Source: Pezicula radicicola (taxonomy: Eukaryota; Ascomycota; Leotiomycetes; Helotiales; Dermateaceae). From it: a stretch of 64,000 bases of DNA. Positions 11,374 to 22,897 of this stretch are shown here, piece after piece. The notes beneath the pieces are model-generated. The model searched no databases and had not been told where the DNA came from. It was given only the letters and a program-made list of their open reading frames with translations. The stretch is taken from NCBI GenBank assembly GCA_003008705.1, contig PDUO01000002.1, positions 948,898-1,012,897 of the forward strand, given 5' to 3'. Position numbers and translations under genes: made by a program. Numbering within the stretch: the first letter of the stretch is position 1; each line of letters opens with the position of its first letter.

Positions 11374-12986
11374 TCACCTGGGCGTAGATCTCGCAGGCCT
11401 CTCTAAGGGTTCGCTAAAGCTTCTCTTCGACCCAATGTTGGGTGGGATGGAACTCTTACTTCCGTTGGCATGAACTGGCAATCCATCATCACTGTCTTCT
11501 GCCAAGTCTGTCAGGCCAAAGCCTGTACTTTCCTCCTCATCATAGGCGTGAATGAGGCCTTCTCGATCGCCGCCCCTTCCATAGCTACCCGAACTTAACC
11601 GATGGGGGTCAAGACTCCTTCTCGCCTGCATACTTCTTCTCGTCTGTATGCTCGATATCATGTCAGTGGCAATGCCATCGGGGCAGTGCCCATTCATCGC
11701 CTTGTGGCCATCTGGATCGCTTCTTGAGATGTTGAGTAGGTAGACTCCAGCAAAGATAACCAGGAAGCCGCTAAGTAGTGATAGCGTGTTAACTGCGTTG
11801 GCGGTATTGAAGCCGCCATAGAGAATGAATGAAGCCGTAAGGGTAGCGGTAGTAAATGTGACATAATACAAAGGGTTGACTCTAACATCACATTAGCTAC
11901 TGGTTCTCCGAAGAATTCCTGGGTACTTGCAATTGTGTTGGGAACTGGCTTAAGGCCTTGTTGAAGTAGTTCATCTGGGTCATAATCGAGACCGCTGTGA
12001 GAATTATGAAGACGTATGTCGAAGGATGCGTGAACTGATTGTTTCCAGCCAAAGTAATTTTCAACGCGATACCAAATGCCTTAACAGACATAACAGATAC
12101 AGACCCGACAGTCGAGCAGATCGACAGGTAGATCAGTGGATTTTTCTTCCCGTACTTTGGCGCAATTCTGTAGATCATCACGCCCGCAAAAGTGCAAACT
12201 AAGAAACAGTAGAGTAGGAACCCTATAAACTCAGTCAGCCAACGAATTCCTAAGCCAAGGAATATGGTAAGCCTACCTGGCTGAATCGCATAGTGAAGAA
12301 TTTCATCAACGGTCGTGATCTCCTTATCCGGTGGCGCATGTAAGACGATTATAACTGAGCCTATTAGGCATATCGCACAACCAAGCTTCCCCAACGTGCC
12401 CAGCTCTTCCTTCAAGAAATATGAACCTAACACCGCACCTATGAGGACACTCAATGCTCCTAGCGGGGTGACCAGGATAGCGGGCGCAAATGCGTATGCG
12501 GCGAAATTTGCAATCTCTCCAATAATCACTGAACGCTTTGTCAGTTTAATGGCTGCTACATATGGGAAAGAAAGCCTACGTGTCACTATACCACCCCACC
12601 ATATGGGACTCTTCAGGTAAGTGAACCCATCTCCCTCAAATCCGTGCCGTTTTTCTGCGTCCATGAGGCCCTGGAAGAAGAGTCAGCAGCTACATCCCAA
12701 TGCTCTTGTCGTTGGTATATTCGAGTCGCTGGTGTGAAGGGAGAGGGCTGTACCTTTTTGGTGATCACAAAACTTGTACCTGTGATCACACCACAATGTT
12801 AGTCTTCTGAAACAAATAAATGGTGACAAGAATCACTTACCGATTGCCATTGTGGACGTGATGGCCAGCGCCAGCCCAATGTATCTAAGTTTCTCATGTT
12901 AGCCCTCTGTTCATATGAACACTGGTGCATGCTGGATATGCGACACTCAGCATGCTCAAGCCAGGAACATACTTGTCTTCTAACAT
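11374..12986 (-). CDS. NIPA-type magnesium transporter (DUF803 family)
   Basis: Polytopic membrane protein of the NIPA/DUF803 family, whose members transport Mg2+ at the plasma membrane or endosomes. Seven exons close in phase: 12973-12986 (MLEDK), 12841-12884, 12754-12779, 12580-12670, 12277-12528, 11931-12222, 11374-11881; 408 aa. Family signatures include 'KYIGLALAI', 'GTSFVITKKGLMDA', 'YLKSPIWWGGI', 'IIGEIANFAAYAFAPAILV', 'TPLGALSVLIGAVLGSYFL', 'KALSQFPTQLVNPLYYVTF'. About nine hydrophobic segments are visible, then a hydrophilic tail with Ser/Arg clusters and 'YDEEESTGFGLTDLAEDSDD'. The intron 11882-11930 begins GCAAGT rather than GT; only this GC-AG splice keeps the frame and gives the conserved 'TQLVNPLYY'. 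Two other introns (12529-12579, 51 nt; 12223-12276, 54 nt) are multiples of three without stops. Confidence 0.9.
11882..11930 (-). other. GC-AG intron in the NIPA-like gene
   Basis: A 49-nt intron with 5' end GCAAGT and 3' end GTTAG, containing a GCTAAT branch-like site. The upstream exon ends in TT and the downstream exon starts with A, forming a Leu codon in the conserved 'TQLVNPLYY'. Using the nearby GTACCC as donor instead breaks the frame. Confidence 0.8.
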
Positions 12987-14399
12987 CGTTGCGCAAGTCT
13001 GTGTCTACCCTCTATCGACTTCAAGGTGGGATTGTATTGAGGAGCTGTGAGCTCGCGCTCATGGGAGGTCGGTACCTCAGCCAATGTTGGGAGGCTCTTG
13101 GTTCGCACGAAGTACTAATCTTCGAGTCTTTGTTATAACACGTCGCAATCGTCCAGATGTTTCGCGGGAATGACGGAGTAGTGGTGAGGCGCGGAGGGTG
13201 AAGAAGGGTGTTTGAGGCCCCTGTCACAAATTGGAAGATCAGTAGCAGCCGAGGCGGCTGAGAGCTGAGGCTGAACTGGTGGAGGCCGTCGCAGTGGTGA
13301 AGAGTCGATATATTAGCTCAGTCTATTGAGGTCACAAATGCGTCTATGTTCTCGATAATGAGTGTGTGGGCTGTTGAGGATAGCTTAGGTGTGAAACATT
13401 CAAGGGCAGAAAGATGTCCTCTACAAATTAGCGCCGGGTACGTTCCTAGCCAAATGTACCAAAGTGACACGCGGACTGCAGGCTGTGCAGATTTCAGGGA
13501 GAGCCTCCTCACAACTCATGAACCAAGCTCACCCAAACTTTTCATTCAAGGTTTTCCTCCAACGGCCCATCCTGGCACGGACAAGGGGCATCAGGGCAGA
13601 TACGGATGTCACAAATTTACTGTACAATACATCTCAGATCCGATGCTTTTCACATATGGCGCACCATGCTCACTCAGCACTTGAATATTAATGGAAATTG
13701 AAGGGGAAAAGGGTTGAGAATCTCGGTTGAGATTATTGCTTCCAAGTGAGCCATAATTAACGTATTCGTACAGTGTTTCCAGAGAGTATCCCAGCATCCG
13801 TTGGTTCATCCGACTCCAACGAGGTATAGATGCTAAGGAGAGATTAGAAAATCCAGCCCCGTTCAACTCCATTGCAGCCTGCCCTTTGCTGAGATATGTA
13901 TGTCACTGCCAGCTCACGCTACATAACTGCACACCGTAAACACCAAAACTCCTCCATCCCATATTGTCAATGGAATTTTCCAGCCAGCTACGTGAGAGCA
14001 AAAAGAGACAGAAAGAACGCCGTATTATGCTAATTCGCTGGAAGCTAGATTAAAGGGGGTGCAATTGAGTTCGTCATGCGATTGGGGGTTGGGAGGTGGA
14101 TATATGGGGTAGATACGACAATACCTATCAAAACTTACCGTCAGGCAAAAATCCTAGATTCAAGTTAGCAGTGTCGGTTTGATGGTGGTGATCCAACGAA
14201 AATCGATAGGTTTTGTCGGTGTCGTATCGTAAGGTTGTAATGTTGTAAATATGTATGGCGATAGTTGTGTTGCGAGACTTTGATGACAAGAGACTAAGAC
14301 GTGATGGGAATGAAATGAGCCCGAACAGAGGCGTTCCTCGAAGATACGGGGCGTTCGGTGTTATGAAGAAGTCAGATAACCAGGCTCACAAAGGAGTAT
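12987..14399. other. 1.4-kb spacer, no gene recognised
   Basis: It contains the promoter of the NIPA-like gene on its left side and the 3' region of the acidic-protein gene on its right. Only short overlapping ORFs of random appearance are present. It could include long UTRs; a non-coding transcript cannot be excluded. Confidence 0.4.
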
Positions 14400-17252
14400 T
14401 CATGATCGGACACGTTTCGCTTCTGCAAAATAGTTAGAAATGGTGTGTTCTGCGCACAAAGGATCCATACTGACCTTTACCTCGCACTCCCGCTGCATCT
14501 TCAAGGTCAGCATCTGCTCTTGGTCGTTTAGCTGACCCGCCGTTGTGGGCGGGCAGCTCCTTTTTCGGCGTGGGAGCAGGTTGAACTGCTATCACATCGT
14601 CCTCAACGTCGTCCTCGTAGTCAATCTCGTCTCGAGGCTCTTGGTCCAGCACTCTTTCCCCGCCCTCTTGCTTGGATGATAAGACAGTAGCAGTACCATT
14701 GGCGGCAGCGGCAACTTCGAGTGTCTTGTCATCGATTTCATCTTCGTAATTAATTTCGTCGGCTTCGGCTTCCAAAGTGTTTGCACTCGCAACAGTAGCA
14801 CTTTCAGAGTCCGCTGCGTCCGCAAATCCAAGGCTACTAGCGGCTGAATTGGCTTCCTTCACAATGTTCGTCGCTGCATCGGTTTTGCTATCTTCGTCTG
14901 TGATGCGTGAATAATCACCCGTGGTCGTATTGCCTTGGTGGAATTCGGGGAGCCTCTGGACTTCTACTTCATTTTCACCAGACTCAGGATTATTCTCTCC
15001 AAAGCCAAGCTCATTCTCACCAAACTCAGCCTCGTTCTCACCAAACTCAGGCTCATCTTCAGACCCTTCGTAGCCATTTCCGTTGTCGTCGCCAGTATCA
15101 CTACCAAGGACGGTAGGCTTCGCGACTAAGTCAACTTCATGCCTAGAATTATCATCCACATTATGTACTTGAGTTTCTTCATCTTCTCCTTCCTCGAAGG
15201 CGCTGGGTATGGCCGGGCCTTCATCTTCATTTCCATACTGGTCATCAAAATGATCAATGGCGCCATTATCTCCGGCCGAGGCATGTTCGTTACCAAAATT
15301 GTCTTGGCCAGTTTCATACTCATTGTTTTCTTTTTCTGGCAGGAAGGCATTATCCTTATTTCCTTGATGATTATTAGCACTTGAAAGCTGGAGGATGGAT
15401 TCATCAACAAAGGAGCTATCCTCAGCAGAACGAGAAAGCGACCGTCGACGAAGCTCTTCGTCAATGTTTGCAAAATGTTCTAAGCGTTTAGCATCGCATG
15501 TAGAACAGAAGCAAGTACCAGGTTTGTAACAAGGTTCGGGTTCAGAACAATGGGAAATGAAATGTGCCAAAGTACCATTTTGTGTTGATTTGCCGTTGGT
15601 TGCTGCCGTAGGCACTTCGTTTTCAGAAGTCTCATTTTCACCAAACTCTTCGTCTTCATAATCGATCAGATCCCCTTCTTCTTCGTCCTGTTCGGCTGAC
15701 AGTGAAATGGCGAGAACCTCTACAATGTTTGGGTGCTTATCATCAGAGGGCTCAATCCTGTTCGGAGATGCCTGATGCTCAGTATCAGACGGAGACTTTT
15801 CGGCATGTCCAAAGTCTGGGTTCGAGCCGTCGTGAAGCTGAGATGCTGAAGTTTCTGCTACAGCTGTCTCGTTACTACCATCTGTAACCTCTGGTTCCTC
15901 TGCTACCTCCTCGTGAGACTGTGAATTTTCCAAATACTGCTCGTCGTTGATGTTACTATCTTCAAAGTCGCCAGTCTCACCATGGCTTTCGCTTCGGGAG
16001 TCCCATGTGATTAGCTCAGAAAGTCCCTTGCCATCCGCCGCACCTGAGGTAAGAGTCAAATATCTAGCTCCGAAGTTTACTATGGTGTTAAGAAGAATAT
16101 AAAGAGGCTGGGGAGATTCGACGCCATCATTGTACAGAAGTTGATCACGAAGGTTCAAGACCTGCTGCAAAGTAATCTGATGTGATTCGGCACTTGTCTA
16201 TATTATGTCAGTTATGAACAAGAGGATTAGGGCTGAAAGAAACATACCTGGTCAAACTCAAGGCCAAGTTCGTTTACTGTCATACATAGCCATTCATCAT
16301 CTGGGACTTCTTCGTTGATAACTTCCTGCATTGCGGCTAATAGTTCATTTATGGGCTTTGCGGCGAATGAAACATCTGTAAGAAAGAAATTGTCCGGATC
16401 ATCCTCGTCAGAGGTTGAGAATAGTGAATACTCTCTAGATTGGTACACGACGATTATCCTCGTCATTAATGATGAGAGGTTCACATAGTCGGGGTCAGAA
16501 TGGTCAAGCTCGTCGGCGCTTTCTCTCGAAGTAGTATCGTTATCCACATGAGACACCTCAACAGCAGTCTCAGTCTTCAAGTTAGGATTTACTGGACTCT
16601 CAGAGACTTCACCAGTTAGGCCTGGGGTAGGGCTCTGATGCCGCGAATGCTGTTCTGCAGGGCTTTGTTTCTGGGGGCTATTGCCGACGGAATCACCGAC
16701 ATGGTTGTCTTGCTGAAGGCTCGCCGTGCTATCTCGTATTTCTGCTTCTGTCTCATCCGATACCTTCTCTCCAGCATTATCAAAGCTTTGGGCAAGGAGT
16801 GTATTCTCTTCTGATACTTCTGCTGCTATGTCGGCGTTCTGCTCAGTTTCTTCAGCATTATCCCACATGATTTCCGCCGCTTGCGCGTTATCTTCCTCAA
16901 TACGAGTTGTGTCGGCAAGACCATTCGTATTAAGATTCGAGTTTGTAGGATCTGCGTCGCTGAAGGACATTGGGACAACTTCATGGTCCATGGGCTGATT
17001 GTCATGTTCTTGTAATGGATCATCTTCCATGGCGTACGAAGCGTTATCTTCTTCATCTATCATGAGATCATCTTGCATAGCTGGCGAGGGTTGCGGTTGG
17101 AATCCATCCCCAAAGCCATTGTTTGATTGAGCGTCCTCCAATACGTAGTCTTCATCAACTTGGCCGGCTGTCAGATCGATATCGATATCAATTTCTTCCT
17201 CGCCAGCGTTGTGGCCATGCTCGGAAGATATCTCCATATCGTCGTCCACCAT
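14400..17252 (-). CDS. Large acidic low-complexity protein with a Cys knuckle
   Basis: Three exons (16248-17252, 14481-16197, 14400-14422) give 914 aa, almost all Asp/Glu/Ser/Asn-rich and predicted to be disordered. Two short ordered-looking parts stand out: 'LMTRIIVVYQSREYSLF' to 'DDEWLCMTVNELGLEFDQ' spanning the first intron, continued by 'ESHQITLQQVLNLRDQLLY'; and a Cys cluster 'CYKPGTCFCSTCDAKRLEHF' (C-x5-C-x-C-x2-C). The remainder contains repeated 'IDYEDE'-type acidic boxes and four tandem heptads of (E/G)(F/S)GEN(E/N)x. The last intron (14423-14480) has a GTAAAG donor, a CTAAC branch and TGCAG; splicing gives the end 'REAKRVRS', whereas reading through gives a different tail ending at 14434. 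I do not know a named function; it is divergent from coatomer delta. Confidence 0.75.
14969..15052 (-). repeat. 21-bp tandem repeat x4 inside the acidic-protein gene
   Basis: Four imperfect 21-bp units around TTCTCACCAAACTCAG encode four successive heptads of the type EFGENEA. The units differ mainly by single-base changes, suggesting slippage-type expansion. Confidence 0.75.
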
Positions 17253-17886
17253 GATGGATAGACTTTTACGAGGTTCAGAGTACGGTTAGGTTGGGCGGCA
17301 AGATGTAGACTTGGGGAAGCCTTGGAGCTATGATCAGCTCGTAAATCGAGGGGGGAATCAGAGTCAGAAGTTTGTGACAGGAATTTCGCAAAGTATGATT
17401 GCAAAGATCCTCAGACGATCGTTATCGTTGTATCAGGGTGGTGGAAGGATGCCTGTGAAGGAGCGTTGTGAGTCTTATTAGTTATTTCGATGAAATGGGA
17501 ACAAAGGGATGCGGCATTCGTGGGGCTGACAACGCGTTTGATGGGCAGATTTCATCAGTGACGGAGGTTAAGGGAAGATCCTGCAATAATCCAGCGCGTG
17601 GGAAAGTAGCTTGAAAGGTTTCATAGAAGAGAGAAAGAGCATCCAGGCGCGTTGCGTTCTGCAGTGAATTACTTTTGCAACAAGTGCGTGGTCTGAAGAA
17701 AGTCCAGGAATCAGCTTAATTTGGACTTTCGATGCCACTAGCGCACATCCGTTGACTTGGCGCCTCGGGAATGGCACGTGATAGGACAGTTAGCACAACC
17801 TCATGCTAATCGAATAGGTGGTATATACCTATCTAAAGCCCAATCCACCACAACTCTCCAACAGGACAAATCTCAGACTCACAAAT
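17253..17886. promoter_or_regulatory. Divergent promoter region acidic protein / RET2
   Basis: 634 bp between divergent start codons. An open frame runs from 17757 into RET2 through its first intron, but it lacks the conserved N-terminus and is taken as a chance extension. No specific site is assigned. Confidence 0.4.
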
Positions 17887-19654
17887 ATGGTGCGCATAAT
17901 CGTATAATATCCAACTTCGTGGCTAGAGCTAATATTTCTGCGCAGGTTGTCCTTGCAGCTTCAATTTGTACGCGGGGTGGAAAAGCTGTCCTTTCGAGGC
18001 AGTTCAGAGACATACAACGATCGCGGATTGAGGCGCTTCTTGCATCCTTCCCCAAGCTCGCAGATACTGGAACCCAGCATACTACAGTCGAACAGGACAA
18101 TGTGCGCTTCGTATATCAACCTCTTGACGAACTCTACATGGTCCTCATCACAAACCGCCAGTCAAACATCCTACAAGATATTGATTCCCTGCATCTGTTC
18201 GCCCAGGTAGTTACAAGCACGTGTAAGAGCCTAGACGAGAGAGAGATATTGCGCAATGCGTACGAACTTCTGAGCGCCTTCGATGAATTGGTGACTCTGG
18301 GTTACCGGGAGAACCTCACAATTAGCCAAATCAAGACCTTCTTAGAGATGGAGAGTCATGAGGAGAGAATCCAGGAAATCATTTCGAGGGTAGGAACAGG
18401 ATTAATTTGTATATATTCACCAGCTGCTAATTTTGGTATAGAACAAAGAATTGGAGGCTACTGAGGAGCGTAAACGTAAGGCCAAACAGTTGGAAATGCA
18501 ACGGAAGGAGGTTTCTAGGACCGGCCGCAATGTTCCTCGAACACCCGTATATCCCACATACACACCACCAACTCGCCCAGCCGTCACAGATACGTATGAT
18601 TCCTACGAGGCGGAAAAGAACAAGTCATACAAGTATGTGTCCTAACCAGTTCGTACTTTACGCTCATGTGTTAACCTCTGTGATAGAGCCAGTGCCCCCA
18701 AGGGTAAAGGTATGCAATTGGGCAAGAAGTCGAAGACAACGGATATGTTTGAGCGCGTGAGAGGAGATATGGGCGCTGAAGTCGAAGAATCAGCTTCATC
18801 TCCGCTAGTTCCAAACCATCCTACACCAGCTGCCGAGCACACCCAAGCACACTCATCACGAGTTTCCTCTTCTTTAGACCGCGATGCTATCCATGTCACC
18901 GTTTCGGAAACCATAAGCGCAAAACTCTCAAGAGAAGGAACCCTGAATTCACTAGAAGTGAAGGGCGATTTGCAATTGAAAATCTCAGACCCAACGTTAA
19001 CCAAAGTCAAGTTGGACCTCGTTGCAACTCCAAGCCATGGAGTGCAGTTCCGAACACACCCCAACGTCGACAAGAGTCTTTTCAATGGCTCTAAGGCTAT
19101 TCAGATGAGCAACGCAGCAAAAGGATTTCCTGTGAACAATTCGGTCGGTGTTCTGCGCTGGAGAGCTACCCCGAAGGTGGATGATTCAAGTGCGGCTCCA
19201 ATCACTTTTACTGTCTGGGTCAACAAGGGCTCGGACGACACATACACCATCACTGTTGAGTATGAACTTACTGGTGGCGATTCATTGAAAGACGTTGCTG
19301 TCACCATACCTTATGCCACGAGTGAGCCTGCTGTATCTAGCTTCGATGCGACCTACGAAGTATCTGGAGACAGTTTGGAATGGACAATAGGTGCTATTGA
19401 CGAAGAAAATGCAAGTGGCTCTTTCGAATTTGAGGCTCAGGCTGAAGACGAAAATGAATTCTTCCCTATGCATGTCAAATTCGGCAAGACCAAGCCCTTT
19501 ATTGATGTTGATGTAAGTTTATACTGCGTATCTGCTCTATACCCTTTACTAATCTGCCTTTTAGGTCAACTCTGTCACACTACTGGAAATGAATGAGGAG
19601 GTGACTTTCTCGAAGGAAATCAAGTCTATCACCGATTCATATGTTATTGAGTAA
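17887..19654 (+). CDS. RET2: Coatomer subunit delta (COPI)
   Basis: Delta-COP, part of the COPI coat for retrograde Golgi-ER transport. Five exons: 17887-17889, 17946-18389, 18442-18632, 18687-19512, 19565-19654; 517 aa. The first coding exon is just the ATG, spliced to GTTGTCCTTGCAGC to give the conserved MVVLAASICTRGGKAVL. The N-terminal longin-like domain ('FVYQPLDELYMVLITNRQSN') is followed by the helical linker 'FDELVTLGYRENLTISQIKTFLEMESHEE', the 'LEATEERKRKAKQLEMQRKE' basic helix, and a C-terminal mu-homology domain starting near 'ETISAKLSREGTLNSLEVKGDL' and ending 'YVIE'. All phases agree. The ATG-only exon is inferred from phase and family; the donor GTGCGC is weak, so the start is slightly less certain than the rest. 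Confidence 0.93.
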
Positions 19655-20252
19655 TTGCATTCAGTTGGTGTACTGGGAAAAGTTGCAGGGTGTCTTAAAG
19701 AACGGCGCCGACCTGGTGGTCGGCATACACAAGGTGCCTAGTTATGATGATATTTTCACTAGCCATAGAGGAACGAACCAAAGGCAATGAGTTTTGAGCC
19801 GTCCTTAAGAATCAAGATATATTGTCATCCGGACCATTTTTTGAGAGCACTCACCATCGACTGTTAAACCAAGGCTACCTGATCTTGGACTTGATAGAAA
19901 CACCCGCAGCTTCCCTATGTTCACCCTACCTTGTATGAAATGAGAGTGATCTTACACCAACTGTAAATATATTCTTGAATAGCTCCAGACACTGAGAAAA
20001 AGCACGATAAATTCTACAGGGTCTCTAAGTCCCTCGGAAGAAATTTTAGACACCGGGAACTGCTAACACGTTCTCTACAGTACCTCCTACAGCCTTAACC
20101 CCTCGATTCTCGCTAAAATTAATGTCCAGCGACGACGCGACTTTTGGCACGCCCCGCCTGCTCAATTCAATTAATCCAAAGGTCCCTCGACACCAAATCA
20201 TGTGGAAGACTCCAACTCGAATTGATATCGCTAATCATAGGACCAAATCAAC
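19655..20252. promoter_or_regulatory. Spacer: RET2 3' end and APC4 promoter
   Basis: 598 bp between tandem genes. No repeat or coding signal beyond short random ORFs is seen. Confidence 0.4.
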
Positions 20253-22897
20253 ATGGAGGAGCCCGTGAGGCTCCAAATTCTCGGCGAGAAAACTCTGCAT
20301 CATGCAGCTCGACTCGTTGCCTACTGTCCTTCCATGGACCTGTTGGCTCTAGTCAGCATTGACGAACAAGTCCTTGTATATCGCCTCAACGGTCAAAGGG
20401 TATTTGGAGTGACGCAAAAATCAGGAACTCTCAAAGTTGAGGACATCCGTTGGAAACCAAACGGTATGTCCATGCACCCAGCTCTTTTAGTGTCGGAGCC
20501 GCTAAGTGTCTGATAGGACAGCTTCTTGCAATCTCTTGGAGCGATGGAACTGTGCGACTCGTTGGTGCTGAGAGCAGCAAGACCGTTCATCAGTTCTCTG
20601 CAAATGATGAGGGTACAACTACGTCTGGCGTCACGTGCATGGGATGGGCATCCAATCTCATTGCCAAGAAGCCCAGTACTGCCGATGTCAAAAAGTATGG
20701 CACATGGGATGAACTATTAGGTGCTGGTTCACAGATATCAGAAGAGAAGACCCGACTTGACCTGCCTCGCGATCTTTCTCTCATCGACATTGAAACGAGC
20801 ATGCCAAAACTCAGTGTGCTAGCAGCGGGTGGGACCTCGTAAGCCATTGTCACCATAAGTATAAGTCAAGAGACGGTGCTAATGTTGTGCAGAGAGGATG
20901 TGTTTTCCTCCAGAACTTCTCTTGATGCTCTTTTTCGGCCATTCGATCCCCATGACATCAATGCCGTCGACGTGATGGTTGTTGGAACGAGGGATGGCAA
21001 TATTCATCTAAGCATCTACGACTCTTTCGTTGTTGGGTCATTCAAGTGTCCAGCCTCAACAAAGGGCAAATCTTCACCTCATCTGGCCCTACACTCTTCA
21101 GATGACCAACAATCTACACATGCTCTTTTGATGAAATCTCCCGAAGCAGATAGCGGCCTTTACTTTGTTCCAATGGACCTTCGTTTCATCTCTGCATCAA
21201 GTGACTACCTGTCCCTACTTGCATCTAGATCAACCACACTTCAGAATCTCTTAAGGTATATCCACCAGGTTCAAATCCTAATGGCCAGCGAATACAAAGC
21301 TACGCAGGAGCTTCCCGGCAAGTTTCTGAGAAATATCAACGAGACACTTAGAGAAGATGGCAATCGAGATATTGTGCAAGCTTTATATCATTCAGTAGCA
21401 ACTGGACATACTTTCCCAGCCGTCAAAGAATGGCTTGTAGATGAATTGACAGAAAGAGTAAGAACATATTCTCTATTTTTGAATCTCACTAACTCGCCCA
21501 GGGCCATAAGCGATGGGAGAAAGCAGTTGTAACAGGGTTGGAAAGCTTGAGAAGACTTGTCCATGAGCATATGCTGCCGGCTCTAGAGCGGTGCTCCGTC
21601 ATTCTAAGTCGTTTGTCTGGCATCGCAAAATTCCAAGGCTCTAACGATAATATCGGATTTTCGAGTCAACAAATCAGTCTCATGATGGACACTGTGTCAT
21701 GCCTCAATCTTGTTTCGTCCAAGATTCTAATTCAGGTTGTAGACGAGCTTGACCTCTTTGCTGCGTTCTCGTCCTGGCTCCGGTATGAAATTGATAGGCT
21801 CGCATCAGACTCATCGGTTTCTCAAAATGACGATAATGCTGACAAAGAAGCCTCGATTGACCACAGCAAGGTCTTATTATACTTACAGACTGCTATGATG
21901 ACCAGTCCCTTAGCAGTCTACTTCGATGAGACAGCTTCGGAAGATGACAAAGATGACTGGAGCCACGTTGAACAAGCGCCCATGTTCAAACTTCTGGATA
22001 GCCAACTCCAAAAACAGGAAAAGGGACTTTCATACAAGAGGACATTGCCGCGTGTCGAGTTGCTTTGTAAGCACTTATCTCGACAGGCCACTTCAATATT
22101 CAGTCAGATTGCTGAAGCCGAGAAGAGGAATGTTCTATTTGGACAAACAGTCGTATTAGGATCCTCACATGGACCACATGATATGAGGATGAATAGCATG
22201 GTCAGTAAAGCCTTTGTCAATCTCGGGTGCATGACTAATTATTCCCAGCCAAACTCCACCCTTAATAATTATGTCGCGTTTGTCCCTAAATATGAGACGA
22301 ATCGAGGTAAGTCTCGACTATTCTGATTCCTCGCTGTTTGCTGAATTTGGATCAGTTCAGATAGTGCGTGTGGTATTATCTGTTGAGAACGGGATAAGTA
22401 GCCAGCAAGCTAGTGAAATATCAATCTTACAGCTTGGAGATGGCCGAATAAAGGATCTGAAATTCCTGGATGACAAGATCCTACTAGTATTATATGAATT
22501 AGATGGTACTTAGCCCCTGCATCTACTTCATGCTTCTTAAGTCTAACCCAAAGCAGGTTCCACCAGTCTTTTGAACCTTCCATACGATGCAGACGACGAT
22601 AAAAATCCCATCCTGCGTTACATGCAGCATGGTGCAAAGGCTGCACTGCCAAAGCCAACAACCCTAGACAACCAAATACTTATTGACCGTTTTACGCAGT
22701 ACACGATGCCAAGTTCCGAGTCGTTCATCCCAGAAAAGATGGAAGTCAGAGCCTCTGAGGGCAGCAGGTCGAAGCCAGGAGAACGAAGAATTGTCCTTTT
22801 AGGCAAAAGAAATATGCAATATAGAATCTTGAAACTGCCAGATACGGGAGCGAGGACCAGGACGGCAGAAGATGATGTCGCTACGGGTGAGCTGTAA
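20253..22897 (+). CDS. APC4: Anaphase-promoting complex subunit 4
   Basis: Scaffold subunit of the APC/C ubiquitin ligase that drives exit from mitosis. Seven exons: 20253-20463, 20517-20838, 20893-21457, 21502-22200, 22249-22306, 22356-22505, 22557-22897; 781 aa. The N-terminal WD40-like part has 'AYCPSMDLLALVSIDEQVLVYRLNGQRVF', 'WKPNGQLLAISWSDGTVRL' and 'CMGWASN'. The central long helical Apc4 domain includes 'ASSDYLSLLASRSTTLQNLLRYI', 'LTERGHKRWEKAVVTGLESLRRLVHEHMLPALERCS' and 'SSWLRYEID'. Intron 22201-22248 is a 48-nt, stop-free multiple of three (GTCAGT...CTAATTATTCCCAG), so its removal is inferred from its splice signals only; keeping it would add 16 residues. Start and family are firm. 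Confidence 0.9.

Noticed and set aside
15126..15473. Met/Lys/Ile-rich ORF inside the acidic-protein gene
   Set aside because: It is an alternate-frame reading of the acidic repeats on the same strand; composition follows from GAA/GAT-rich codons.
17757..17945. Upstream in-frame extension of coatomer delta
   Set aside because: The family N-terminus is MVVLAAS; the extension is unrelated and is better explained as intron and 5' UTR.
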